Below are positions 25,295 to 34,986 of a stretch of DNA of 64,000 nucleotides, one piece after another. Positions within the stretch are counted from its first letter, which is position 1. Every line of letters starts with the position of its first letter. The stretch spans positions 1 through 64,000 of the forward strand of contig CALULT010000008.1 of assembly GCA_944321565.1 (NCBI GenBank), read 5' to 3'. This stretch comes from an uncultured Paraprevotella sp. GTDB lineage: Bacteria; Bacteroidota; Bacteroidia; Bacteroidales; Bacteroidaceae. The notes beneath the pieces are model-generated. The model saw only the letters and a list, made by a program, of their open reading frames with translations. It had not been told where the DNA came from and did no database searches. Made by a program: the position numbers and the translations under genes.

Positions 25295-26122
25295 TTATAC
25301 ACTCACTGCCACCCCTTCCGGCGACACGCCGAATTGCCGCTTGAAGGCGATAGAGAAATGCGAGCGGTTCTTGAAGCCCACTTCATAATACACGTCCGAA
25401 GGCTTGCGTTTCCCGTTGCGGAGCATCTCGTATGCCTTGTCCAGCCGCTTCCTGATAAGCCACTTCTCCGGCGAGAGGTCGCTCACCTTGGCGAAGTCGC
25501 GCTTGAAGGTGGCGAGGCTGCGCCCGGTGTAGGTGGCAAATTCCTCCAAGGTCATATCCTGCGTGTAGTTCGCCTCCATAAAGGGCAGCAGGTCTATCTT
25601 CCACGCCTCGTTGAAGTCGAACAGCGTGGGATAGAAACGCGCGTCCGTGTCGAGCAGGCAATAGACGGCTTCCTGCATCTTCAGGCGGATGATTTCGTCA
25701 TTCGGCTTGACATTCGCGTCCGTGTAGGGGAAGAGCGAGAGGAACAGGCTTTGCAGGGCGGGCGACTGGGGCAGCACGATGGCGGCCTCGCGGATACGCC
25801 TCACGTCCGAGGGCAACGCCGCCTTGTCCAGACGGCTGAAGAAGTCGCGCAGGAAGCCCCGCTCGAAGCGGATGCTGATGGCCTTGTAGGGCACACCGTC
25901 CGCCGTGTGTTTCAGCAGCTTCACCTGATGGTCGCGCTTGAGGAACACGTAACTGCCTGCGCCGACGGTCAGCGTCCGCCCCTCGTCCTCCACTATCATT
26001 TCGCCCGAATAGACGTAGATGAGCGCATGTATCGGCAGGCGGTGCTCCGACAGCATTTCGTCCGGGACAAAGCAACTGTACACGATGTCCCAATGGTTAT
26101 ATACTTGCGATTCTTTCAACAA
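25295..26122 (-). CDS. AraC family transcriptional regulator (TTG start)
   Basis: The 275-residue protein has an N-terminal cupin-like domain (about 25-135: LIYVYSGEMIVEDEGRTLTV, GAGSYVFLKRDHQVKLLKHT) and a C-terminal AraC double helix-turn-helix (about 175-272: MTLEEFATYTGRSLATFKRD, PSDVYYEVGFKNRSHFSIAF, KRQFGVSPEG). No ATG lies between the frame's upstream stop and residue 23, while the -7 box is at 26152-26159. TTG at 26122 is therefore the likely start. The target is probably one of the neighbouring efflux or redox genes. Those efflux genes are now partly deleted. Confidence 0.88.
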   Translation of the reverse strand: MLKESQVYNHWDIVYSCFVPDEMLSEHRLPIHALIYVYSGEMIVEDEGRTLTVGAGSYVFLKRDHQVKLLKHTADGVPYKAISIRFERGFLRDFFSRLDKAALPSDVRRIREAAIVLPQSPALQSLFLSLFPYTDANVKPNDEIIRLKMQEAVYCLLDTDARFYPTLFDFNEAWKIDLLPFMEANYTQDMTLEEFATYTGRSLATFKRDFAKVSDLSPEKWLIRKRLDKAYEMLRNGKRKPSDVYYEVGFKNRSHFSIAFKRQFGVSPEGVAVSV

Positions 26123-26151
26123 AATGGTTCTGTATTCAATCTTCTATGTTG

Positions 26152-26159
26152 CAAAGATA
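26152..26159 (-). promoter_or_regulatory. -7 box of the AraC regulator at 26122
   Basis: CAAAGATA on plus is TATCTTTG on minus, 30 bases upstream of the TTG start. Confidence 0.55.
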
Positions 26160-26288
26160 AGGCGGATGGCGGAAACGGCTGTTGTTTTCAGGCTCAAAAA
26201 TGTGTTGGTGTGGAGGTCAAACGTTAGTCCGTACGCAAGGTGTTGCTATTATCTATCGCAAAATGAACTGTCATTCCCGATTTATCCC

Positions 26289-26296
26289 TATATTTG
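26289..26296 (+). promoter_or_regulatory. -7 box of the lipoprotein/SWIM unit
   Basis: TATATTTG fits the consensus and lies 30 bases before the ATG at 26326; it excludes longer in-frame starts such as 26182. Confidence 0.55.
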
Positions 26297-26325
26297 CTTT
26301 CTGTTTCACACATATATTGGCATTT

Positions 26326-27006
26326 ATGAAAACAGCACTCTTCCTTTCCCTTTTATCCCTTTGCTTGGGTTGCACAAACCGGCACGGGAATACGGCGGGC
26401 ATCATAGGCGGTGACGACGGACCGACAAGTATCTATGTGTCCAATGATTCGACAACCCTGGAAGCCTACGGGTTGCAGCTTACGCAACAAATGCGCCAAC
26501 TCGCCCATGATTCCTGCTACATCGCTTATGCCGTTCATGCGGAAAAGATAAAGTCGTTGGTGGAATCTATCGGGAAGCAGGCATACGACAAGCCTCGCAA
26601 GGTGTTCCGCCTCCGCCACCTGCATACGCAAAAGGCGGATGAACTGCTTAGCCAATCAAGTGCCACAAAGCCTATAATTATCGACCGCCTCCTGCGTTCC
26701 ATTCCGGCACAACTGAACGCGCAAGGAGGAGCCGACCTGCTGGCAGCCACTTCGCTGCTCATTGCCGAAGACGCTTTCCTCTATGCCGGATTGAAGGAAT
26801 ACACGTTCTACCTTTATTTATATGAGGGGCGTTATCAAAGCCTTGTACTGTATCGCCCTGGAAAAAGTCGCATTGTGCTGGCTCACGCTTCGTTTATCGC
26901 CCACCAACGTTTGGAGGAAGCGGAAACGGCAGAGGATGTGAAGCGGTTCTTTGCCGAAATGCTGGAAATGCCGGAGGTGGAAGTGGAAGAGCTGGCGGGT
27001 GAATGA
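26326..27006 (+). CDS. lipoprotein of unknown function with an OadB-like IIGGDDGPTSI motif
   Basis: The 226-residue protein begins MKTALFLSLLSLCLGC, a lipoprotein signal with Cys 16. The mature N-terminus then reads AGIIGGDDGPTSIYVSND. This closely resembles the GIIGGADGPTAI signature of the beta subunit of Na+-translocating decarboxylases, but no membrane helices follow. The rest is soluble and mostly helical, with no domain I recognise (IKSLVESIGKQAYDKPRKVF, LAATSLLIAEDAFLYAGLKE, ending in an acidic EMPEVEVEELAGE). It precedes the SWIM gene by 29 bases and is probably cotranscribed with it. Lipid-anchored location is inferred. Confidence 0.75.
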   Translation: MKTALFLSLLSLCLGCTNRHGNTAGIIGGDDGPTSIYVSNDSTTLEAYGLQLTQQMRQLAHDSCYIAYAVHAEKIKSLVESIGKQAYDKPRKVFRLRHLHTQKADELLSQSSATKPIIIDRLLRSIPAQLNAQGGADLLAATSLLIAEDAFLYAGLKEYTFYLYLYEGRYQSLVLYRPGKSRIVLAHASFIAHQRLEEAETAEDVKRFFAEMLEMPEVEVEELAGE

Positions 27007-27035
27007 CAATAACACAACTAAATCTTATAAAACCT

Positions 27036-28751
27036 ATGACACTTCGATTAAGCAATTTTGAACAACAGATAGACCCGAAGATTTTGCAACGCGGGTATGA
27101 GTATTTCAAGGATGGGTGCGTCACGGACGTGGACGACTTGGGGGATGGTGATTACGAGGCAACCGTGGAGGGCTCTGAAACATATACCGTCAGTCTGCAT
27201 ATAGAGGGTGATGAAGTGACAGACTATGAGTGCGACTGTCCCTATGACTGGGGACCGGTGTGCAAGCATGTGGCTGCAGTCCTGTTTTATTTGCAGAAAG
27301 ACCTGCTGGAAACGGAAGAACCGTCCCAAAAGAAGAAACGCTCCAAACCGAAAAAGGAATCGGAAGCCGCCCAGTTTAAACAACTGCTGACGCAACTCTC
27401 CGCTGATGAACTGAAAGCTTTCCTCAGCGATGTATGCGCCCAAGACAAAAGCCTCAGACGATTGTTTATCACCAAGCACATCTCGCGGTTATATCCGGAA
27501 TCGAAAGAGCTATACGACAAGCAAGTGGAAAAGCTCATTGAGACGTATACCGACCGAGACGGTTTCATCGGCTATCACGAATCTTCGCAGTTGGGCAGTG
27601 CCGTCTATGAATTGGTGGAGGATGCCAAGCGGTGCGTAGAGGCAGGGAAAAAGCAAAAAGCCTTGTATATGTCAGAGGCCATCATTGAAGGGATGATTCA
27701 AGTAATCGATTATGCTGATGACAGCAACGGGGAAATAGGCGGCTGCCTGGAAGAAGCCTTTGAAGTGCTTGAAGAACTTGCCCAAGCGGATTTGGACAAA
27801 TCACTTCATACTGAGATGTTCCGCTGGCTGCTCCAGCATTACAAAGCAAAGACAATGAAAGGCTGGGATTGGCATAACGACCTGATGCGGATAGCCATAA
27901 GCATGGTAAAGACGGAGGCGGAGAAAAAACGGATCCGAACCGATTTGGAACAAATAAAGCCAACCGGCGAATGCTGGGATTGGGATTACGAGCACACGCA
28001 AGACCTGAAACTGCAACTCATCCGCCAAACGGAAGACGAAGCAGCCGTCCTGCGATTTATGGAAGCCAACTTGGATAATTCTGATTTCCGAAAAGAGTTG
28101 CTGGAAAAGGCCATGCGCGAGAAAGATTATGACAGAGCCGAGCAGTTGGCGAACGAGGGAGTGGAAAAAGACAAGGAGAAGGCTCCCGGACTGGCAGAAG
28201 ATTGGCGCGATTACCTTTTGCAGATTTATCAAGCTACGCACCGTACGGAGAAAGTCATCAACCTTGCCCGCCATTTCTTCGTGGATAGAAGCGGCAGGCA
28301 TCAACCGCGTGAGTCCTATTATAAGCTATTGAAATCCCTCATACCACAGGAGCAATGGCAGAAATATGTGGACGATCTCATTGCCGACATCAATAAAAAG
28401 TCACGCTGGGATTGGGACTACGAGCGTACTGCGGAAATATACATTTGGGAAGAACAATGGGACAACCTTTTTGACCTGCTTCGGAAGTATCCGAGTTTCT
28501 ATCGGATAGAAGAGGCGGAGAAGTATTTGGCGGATGACCATGCCGAAGATTTAGCCATGATGTATCGCAACCTGATTATCGATTATATGCCCGACCATGT
28601 GGGAAGAGATCATTATCAGATGGTGTGCAAATACCTCCGCAGGATGGCCAAGTTGGGTTATAAACCTATGGCATTGGAGTTGGCCGCATCGTTGAAAGCG
28701 CAATACCGCAACCGCAGGGCGCTGCTTGAAGAGCTGGCGCGCGTCTTTTAG
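27036..28751 (+). CDS. SWIM zinc-finger domain protein
   Basis: This 571-residue protein has an N-terminal SWIM zinc finger: YECDCPYDWGPVCKHVAAVL gives the C-x-C...C-x-H ligands (about residues 67-83), preceded by ILQRGYEYFKDGCVTDVDDL. A Lys-rich linker (KKKRSKPKKE) and a long helical-repeat C-terminal region (about 120-571) follow, with TPR/HEAT-like helices such as RFMEANLDNSDFRKELLEKA. SWIM domains bind DNA or proteins. This stand-alone bacterial type is uncharacterised and lacks a visible helicase domain. ATG 27036 is chosen; a start at 27003 would overlap the preceding gene. Confidence 0.88.
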   Translation: MTLRLSNFEQQIDPKILQRGYEYFKDGCVTDVDDLGDGDYEATVEGSETYTVSLHIEGDEVTDYECDCPYDWGPVCKHVAAVLFYLQKDLLETEEPSQKKKRSKPKKESEAAQFKQLLTQLSADELKAFLSDVCAQDKSLRRLFITKHISRLYPESKELYDKQVEKLIETYTDRDGFIGYHESSQLGSAVYELVEDAKRCVEAGKKQKALYMSEAIIEGMIQVIDYADDSNGEIGGCLEEAFEVLEELAQADLDKSLHTEMFRWLLQHYKAKTMKGWDWHNDLMRIAISMVKTEAEKKRIRTDLEQIKPTGECWDWDYEHTQDLKLQLIRQTEDEAAVLRFMEANLDNSDFRKELLEKAMREKDYDRAEQLANEGVEKDKEKAPGLAEDWRDYLLQIYQATHRTEKVINLARHFFVDRSGRHQPRESYYKLLKSLIPQEQWQKYVDDLIADINKKSRWDWDYERTAEIYIWEEQWDNLFDLLRKYPSFYRIEEAEKYLADDHAEDLAMMYRNLIIDYMPDHVGRDHYQMVCKYLRRMAKLGYKPMALELAASLKAQYRNRRALLEELARVF

Positions 28752-28757
28752 AAATAG

Positions 28758-28793
28758 TTAATCCCTCCTGCCCATTTTATTATCCGTATTCAT
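28758..28793 (-). pseudogene. possible remnant of a twin-arginine signal gene
   Basis: On the minus strand an ATG at 28793 encodes MNTDNKMGRRD and then stops. The next codons read L-F-L-K before entering the tail of the convergent SWIM gene. MGRRD followed by FLK is the usual start of twin-arginine signal peptides of secreted oxidoreductases. A consensus -7 box lies 20 bases upstream. This looks like the 5' scar of a deleted gene, but the evidence is short. Confidence 0.35.
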
Positions 28794-28812
28794 AACGCTT
28801 CTTCTTTTGGTA

Positions 28813-28820
28813 CAAAAGTA
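28813..28820 (-). promoter_or_regulatory. orphan -7 box facing left
   Basis: CAAAAGTA on plus is TACTTTTG on minus, fitting TAnnTTTG, but the only frame downstream is the 11-codon remnant. The following stretch 28821-29153 has no supported gene. Confidence 0.4.
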
Positions 28821-29153
28821 GCGGTATATAATGCAAAAGGGCGTAACAAATTCACGGAGGATTGTGACGGTTTTACTGATATATTGCCGTAATTGGAATC
28901 GGCAAAGTAGAATGAATACTTGAAAATGGCGGGAACTTTGCGGTATCAAAAAACAATGGAAAAATATCAAGTGACGCAGAGTTCCTGTTTCTACAAGTCC
29001 GCAGGTGAATGTTCGCATTCAAAGCCGGCAGGAATGAACGGTTCCACCTCGTAAGGGGACTGCTTTGTGACCCAAACCGGACGCATACAAGCCGCGAAAG
29101 AGGAAAAATGAGAATTTATGCCGCCTTAGCCTTGGAGATAGGTGAATTATGCT

Positions 29154-29161
29154 TATCTTTG
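29154..29161 (+). promoter_or_regulatory. -7 box of the thiamine operon
   Basis: TATCTTTG lies 10 bases before the TPP riboswitch begins, so the transcript would start right at the aptamer. Confidence 0.6.
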
Positions 29162-29170
29162 CCCATGGCA

Positions 29171-29243
29171 AAGGGGTGCTGCCCGTTTGGGAGGCTGAGA
29201 TTATACCCTGTGAACCTGATGCAGATAATGCTGCCGGAAGGAA
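29171..29243 (+). ncRNA. TPP riboswitch (THI element)
   Basis: The conserved aptamer pieces appear in order: GGGGTGC (29173-29179), GGCTGAGA (29193-29200), ACCC (29205-29208), TGAACCTGA (29211-29219), GATAATGCTG then CGGAAGGAA (ending 29243). This is the thiamine pyrophosphate-binding fold. It lies 55 bases before thiE. No obvious terminator is seen in between, so control may act on translation initiation, which is inference. Confidence 0.93.
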
Positions 29244-29298
29244 TCTGCCGACCCTGCTCCACAGCTTATCCCCGTGCCTGTACTTAATTGAAAAAGGA

Positions 29299-29934
29299 AT
29301 GCAAAATCTACAATTCATCACGCACTACACGCCACGATATTCCTACGTGGACGGTGTATGCATGGCCTTGGAAGGCGGTTGCCGGTGGATTCAGCTCCGC
29401 ATGAAAGATGCCACGGACGAAGATTGGGAACGCACGGGACGCGCCGTGGGCAACCTTTGCCGTGAGTACGGTGCCACGTTCATCCTCGACGACAAGGTGG
29501 AATGGGTGAAACCCTTGCAGGCCGACGGGGTACACCTCGGCAAGAACGACATGCCCGTTGACGAAGCACGGGTGCTGCTGGGCAAAGGATACATCATCGG
29601 CGGCACGGCCAACACGCTGGAAGACGTGGCACTGCATGCCCAAAGGGGAGCGGACTACATCGGTTGCGGCCCCTTCCGCTTCACCACCACCAAAGAGCGG
29701 CTGGCCCCCATCCTGGGGCTGGATGGCTACCGCGCCATTCTGCGGGGCATGGAGGAGAAAGGCATCCGCCTGCCCCTCATCGCCATCGGAGGCATCACAC
29801 GGGCGGACATTCCCGCACTGATGGCCACAGGCATCAGCGGCGTCGCGCTGAGCGGCACCATCCTGCAGGCGGAGGAACCGAAAGCGGAAACCGAAGCCCT
29901 CATCGCGGCACTCAATTCTTGCAAACAACTATAA
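29299..29934 (+). CDS. thiE: thiamine-phosphate synthase
   Basis: The 211-residue TIM-barrel enzyme joins HMP-pyrophosphate and thiazole phosphate to thiamine phosphate. Visible motifs are GGCRWIQLRMKDAT, FILDDKVEWVKPLQADGVHL, GKNDMPVDEARVLLGKGYII, GGTANTLEDV, YIGCGPFRFTTTKE and LIAIGGITRADIPALMATGI. The start is ATG 29299 after the A-rich AAAAAGGA. It is first in the riboswitch-controlled unit, 13 bases ahead of thiC. The thiS, thiG and thiH genes usually found with it in Bacteroides are not here. Confidence 0.94.
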   Translation: MQNLQFITHYTPRYSYVDGVCMALEGGCRWIQLRMKDATDEDWERTGRAVGNLCREYGATFILDDKVEWVKPLQADGVHLGKNDMPVDEARVLLGKGYIIGGTANTLEDVALHAQRGADYIGCGPFRFTTTKERLAPILGLDGYRAILRGMEEKGIRLPLIAIGGITRADIPALMATGISGVALSGTILQAEEPKAETEALIAALNSCKQL

Positions 29935-29944
29935 TATATAATAA

Positions 29945-31681
<1,737 letters not shown>

Positions 31682-31862
31682 AGAAAACCTACCGGATTTC
31701 CGCCTGTGCCCCGCTTCCGGCAAGGACGCTCCGGTGCGTCCGGCCGCCCGGAAACAGGACACAGGCGGAAAAATCGGCTTTAACAATCGCAAAGCTTCCG
31801 ACATGGGAATGAAAAATCAAAGAAATAAGAGGTTCCCCTGTAGGTTCCAAACGTTTTTTTGT

Positions 31863-31870
31863 TAACTTTG
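31863..31870 (+). promoter_or_regulatory. -7 box of the second ThiE-like gene
   Basis: TAACTTTG fits the consensus and lies 25 bases before the ATG at 31896, so this gene escapes the upstream riboswitch. Confidence 0.55.
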
Positions 31871-31895
31871 CAAAACAAATAGTGACATTGTGCCA

Positions 31896-32504
31896 ATGAA
31901 ACTGATATTATTGACGCCCCCGGACTTCTTCGTAGAGGAAGACAAGATACTCACCGCCTTGTTCGAGGAAGGTTTGGACTTGCTCCATCTGCGTAAGCCA
32001 GGATGCGAGCCGGTCTATTCCGAACGGTTGCTCACGTTGTTGCCGGAAAGCCATCGCGACCAGATTGTCGTGCACGACCATTTCTACCTGAAAGAGGAAT
32101 TCAACCTGCGGGGAATCCACCTGAACAGCAGGAACCCCGATCCTCCGGCCAACTACAAAGGGCATATCAGCAAGTCGTTCCACGACATTGACACGATGAA
32201 GGCTGAAAAACGGAATTTCAATTATGTCTTCCTTAGCCCCATTTTCGACAGCATTTCGAAATCAGACTATAAAGCGGCGTTCGAGATGAGTGTGCTGGAA
32301 GACGCCTCGGCCCGCGGCATCATCGACAAAAAGGTAATGGCCCTGGGCGGCGTGACGGCCGAGAACATGAAAACCATCAAGGAGCTGGGCTTTGGAGGTG
32401 CCGTGGTGCTAGGCGACCTGTGGGACCGCTTCAACATCCACTCCAACTTGGATTACAAGGAACTAATCAATCATTTCCGCAAACTCAGGAAGGCAGCTGA
32501 CTGA
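31896..32504 (+). CDS. ThiE/TenI-like thiamine phosphate synthase family protein
   Basis: This 202-residue divergent member of the ThiE/TenI fold has MKLILLTPPDFFVEEDKILT, DLLHLRKPGCEPVYSERLLT, LRGIHLNSRNPDPP, HISKSFHDIDTMKAEKRNFN, YVFLSPIFDSISKSDYKAAF and VMALGGVTAENMKTIKELGF. The RMKD and DDKV substrate motifs of true ThiE are altered, so it could be a TenI-type thiazole tautomerase or another enzyme. It has its own promoter and precedes prs by 37 bases, possibly in one transcript. Confidence 0.85.
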   Translation: MKLILLTPPDFFVEEDKILTALFEEGLDLLHLRKPGCEPVYSERLLTLLPESHRDQIVVHDHFYLKEEFNLRGIHLNSRNPDPPANYKGHISKSFHDIDTMKAEKRNFNYVFLSPIFDSISKSDYKAAFEMSVLEDASARGIIDKKVMALGGVTAENMKTIKELGFGGAVVLGDLWDRFNIHSNLDYKELINHFRKLRKAAD

Positions 32505-32541
32505 CAAACGGACAACATGGAATTTAATATGTTATAGAAAA

Positions 32542-33480
32542 ATGGGTAATAACAATTCATTCATGGTCTTTTCCGGAACCAAATCCAAGTATTTGGCCGA
32601 AAAAATCTGTACCAGCTTGGGATGCCCGCTCGGGAAGCTGGTCATCACCCACTTCGCGGACGGGGAATTTTCCGTCTCCTACGAGGAGTCTATCCGCGGA
32701 CGTGACGTGTTCCTGGTGCAATCCACATTCCCCAATTCGGACAACCTGATGGAACTCTTGCTCATGATTGATGCCGCCAAACGCGCCTCAGCCCATAGCA
32801 TCATCGCCGTCATTCCTTATTTCGGCTGGGCACGCCAGGACCGGAAAGACAAGCCGCGCGTGTCCATCGGCGCGAAACTGGTGGCCGACATGCTCAGCGT
32901 GGCCGGCATCGACCGACTGATCACGATGGACTTGCATGCCGACCAGGAACAGGGATTCTTCGATGTCCCGGTGGACCACTTGTATGCGTCCAGCGTCTTG
33001 CTGCCCTACCTCCAATCGCTGAACCTTCCGAACATGGTGATTGCGGCTCCCGACGTGGGCGGTTCCAAACGTGCCAGCACCTACTCGAAATTCTTCAATT
33101 GTCCGTTAGTTTTGTGCAACAAGACGCGCAACAAACCCAACGAAGTGGCCGACATGCAGATTATCGGCGACGTGACGGACGCGGATGTCGTTTTGGTGGA
33201 CGACATGGTGGACACGGCGGGCACCATTACCCGTGCCGCCAACCTGATGAAGGAGAAAGGGGCACGTTCCGTCCGTGCCGTGGCAACCCACTGCGTGATG
33301 TCCGGCCCCGCATCCGAACGGGTGCAGGATTCCGCATTGGAAGAGTTGGTGTTCACCGACAGCATCCCCTATTCCAACCGGTGTGCCAAAGTGAAACAAA
33401 TCAGCATCGCGGACATCCTGGCCGAAACGATACGGCGGGTGGAGAACAACCAATCCATTAGTTCACAATATCTGATTTAA
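32542..33480 (+). CDS. prs: ribose-phosphate pyrophosphokinase
   Basis: The 312-residue cytosolic enzyme makes PRPP from ribose 5-phosphate and ATP, feeding purine, pyrimidine, histidine and tryptophan synthesis. It shows LGKLVITHFADGEFSVSYEE, VFLVQSTFPNSDNLMELLLM, the flexible-loop region YFGWARQDRKDKPRVSIGAK, TMDLHADQEQGFFDVPVDHL and the PRPP-binding motif VVLVDDMVDTAGTI. Length is typical of class I enzymes. The next gene starts one base after its stop. Confidence 0.97.
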   Translation: MGNNNSFMVFSGTKSKYLAEKICTSLGCPLGKLVITHFADGEFSVSYEESIRGRDVFLVQSTFPNSDNLMELLLMIDAAKRASAHSIIAVIPYFGWARQDRKDKPRVSIGAKLVADMLSVAGIDRLITMDLHADQEQGFFDVPVDHLYASSVLLPYLQSLNLPNMVIAAPDVGGSKRASTYSKFFNCPLVLCNKTRNKPNEVADMQIIGDVTDADVVLVDDMVDTAGTITRAANLMKEKGARSVRAVATHCVMSGPASERVQDSALEELVFTDSIPYSNRCAKVKQISIADILAETIRRVENNQSISSQYLI

Positions 33481-33481
33481 G

Positions 33482-34588
33482 ATGAATATAAGGAATATTC
33501 TTGCCGCAGGACTCGTCGGGCTCATGGTGGCCTCGTGCGCAGACAACACATGCCACATAGAAGGCGTGGTGGAATCCGCCCAAGCCGGGGACACCTTGTT
33601 GTTCGCACGGATGGAAAACGACACGTTCGTCCCCACCGACACCGTCATCCTGGAAGAAGGCGGCAAATTTTCCATGGACAAGCCGTGCGACCCCACCGTC
33701 ATTGCCAGCTACTTCTTCTTTAACAAGCAAAGCCAGGAAGCATATAGCAACGTGTTCTTCATCGAAAAAGGAAAGGTCAGCATGCGCATCGGCACTGACG
33801 GCAACGTCTCCGGCACGGAAAACAACGCCCTCTACCAGGCTCTCACGGATTCCATCTATGAGCTGCATAAACAAATGAATGCCATTTATAATGTGCAGCC
33901 CAAGGATTCCATGGGAATGCCACATCCCGGACCAGACGCGGAAAGCCAACTGATTGCATTGGAACAACAAGCCAGCCGGTTATTGGAAGAAAACGTGCGG
34001 AAACACATCGGCAAGCCGCTGGGCTATTTCTTGTTGCTCTCATGCTATGACTTGTTCGAGCCAAAGGACATCCTCGAACTGGCAGAAAAGGTTTCGGCCG
34101 ACTATCAAGACAGCCCTGCCCTGCAATACCTGAAGGAAGAAGCCACCAAAAGCGGTGCCACGGCCAACGGACAGACGTTCATTGATGTCGCCATGCCCTC
34201 CATGGACGGCGGAGAACTGCAACTCTCCGAAATCATCAAGGCCAACAAACTGACCCTGGTGGACTGCTGGGCAAGCTGGTGCGCCCCGTGCCGTGCGGAA
34301 ATGCCACACGTGGTGGCCCTATATGAGAAATACCACAAGCAAGGATTGGAAATCGTGGGCATTTCTTTTGACGATGACGAGGAAGCATGGAAAAAGGCAG
34401 TGAAGGACATGGGCATGACGTGGCCGCAAGCCTCCGAACTCCAATCGTGGGACAACGTCATGACGGAGAAGTACGGGGTGACCTCCATCCCCTACACCAT
34501 CCTCATCGGCCAGGACGGCACCATCATCGGGCAGCAGCTCCGAGGCGGCGAATTGGAAAAGGCCATCCAGGAATATTTCGGGAAATGA
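33482..34588 (+). CDS. TlpA-like thioredoxin-domain lipoprotein (DUF4369 N-terminus)
   Basis: The 368-residue protein has a lipoprotein signal (ILAAGLVGLMVASC), a DUF4369-type beta domain (about 25-125: CHIEGVVESAQAGDTLLFAR) and a helical middle. The C-terminal thioredoxin fold (about 230-365) has the active site WASWCAPCRAEMP, cis-Pro region GVTSIPYTILIGQDGTIIGQ. Such proteins reduce or exchange disulfides in the periplasm of Bacteroidota. It follows prs by one base, so they share a transcript, though no functional link is evident. Confidence 0.92.
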   Translation: MNIRNILAAGLVGLMVASCADNTCHIEGVVESAQAGDTLLFARMENDTFVPTDTVILEEGGKFSMDKPCDPTVIASYFFFNKQSQEAYSNVFFIEKGKVSMRIGTDGNVSGTENNALYQALTDSIYELHKQMNAIYNVQPKDSMGMPHPGPDAESQLIALEQQASRLLEENVRKHIGKPLGYFLLLSCYDLFEPKDILELAEKVSADYQDSPALQYLKEEATKSGATANGQTFIDVAMPSMDGGELQLSEIIKANKLTLVDCWASWCAPCRAEMPHVVALYEKYHKQGLEIVGISFDDDEEAWKKAVKDMGMTWPQASELQSWDNVMTEKYGVTSIPYTILIGQDGTIIGQQLRGGELEKAIQEYFGK

Positions 34589-34642
34589 CGATTTCCCACC
34601 CGACACAGAATACCTCAAAGAAAAATAACTTTTTCAAGGAAA

Positions 34643-34680
34643 CGGGGCGCACTGGGCAACTGGTGGTGCCCCGCTTTTTC
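34643..34680 (+). terminator. intrinsic terminator after the TlpA-like gene
   Basis: CGGGGC-CAC (34643 on, one bulged G) pairs with GTGCCCCG (34666-34673), followed by CTTTTTC. It probably ends the prs/TlpA transcript. Confidence 0.65.
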
Positions 34681-34781
34681 CCGTAAGGCACCATAGGGGC
34701 ACAGATTCCCAACTTGGGGATTTATGCCACTATGCAATGTACTTTGAAGGTTTCCCAAAGACACTACCTCCCCAAAAGATA

Positions 34782-34847
34782 TACTTACTTGGCAAAGTAA
34801 GTACTACTTCAATGGCCATCGAAGTATATCTTACTTGGCAAAGTAAG
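34782..34847. repeat. nested palindromes with two CTTACTTGGCAAAGTAAG hairpins
   Basis: TACTTACTTGGCAAAGTAAGTA spans 34782-34803 (9-bp stem) and CTTACTTGGCAAAGTAAG recurs at 34830-34847 (7-bp stem). Between them, ACTTC and GAAGT flank the palindrome ATGGCCAT, and AGATATACTT upstream is complementary to AAGTATATCT. The 398-bp gap 34589-34986 otherwise holds only the terminator at 34643 and the promoter region at 34901-34970. Confidence 0.7.
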
Positions 34848-34900
34848 CACCTCAACTTTTCCAGGGCATTTAGGACACGTTTCCACAGAAGGTTCGTTGA

Positions 34901-34970
34901 TTTGCAAAGTTAAACAAATCTTTGGTTCCCAAATCCTAAAGAAAAGGATTTTTTAAATTAACTTTGCAAA
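34901..34970. promoter_or_regulatory. porin promoter inside a 13-bp inverted repeat
   Basis: TTTGCAAAGTTAA (34901-34913) is the exact reverse complement of TTAACTTTGCAAA (34958-34970). The right copy contains the porin gene's -7 box TAACTTTG (34959-34966), 20 bases before the ATG. The left copy would be an equally good -7 box pointing left. No leftward gene is present. Confidence 0.55.
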
Positions 34971-34986
34971 CGGAAAAAACAGGAAA

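Noticed and set aside
28956..29054. 32-codon frame MEKYQVTQSSCFYKSAGECS... upstream of the TPP riboswitch
   Set aside because: The nearby GAACTTTG is not a proper -7 box and nothing else supports translation; it could be real but is not supportable.
34901..34970. Invertible promoter of the Bacteroides capsule type as a firm call
   Set aside because: The repeats are short and close together, and each arm is simply a good -7 box; it is listed only as a question.
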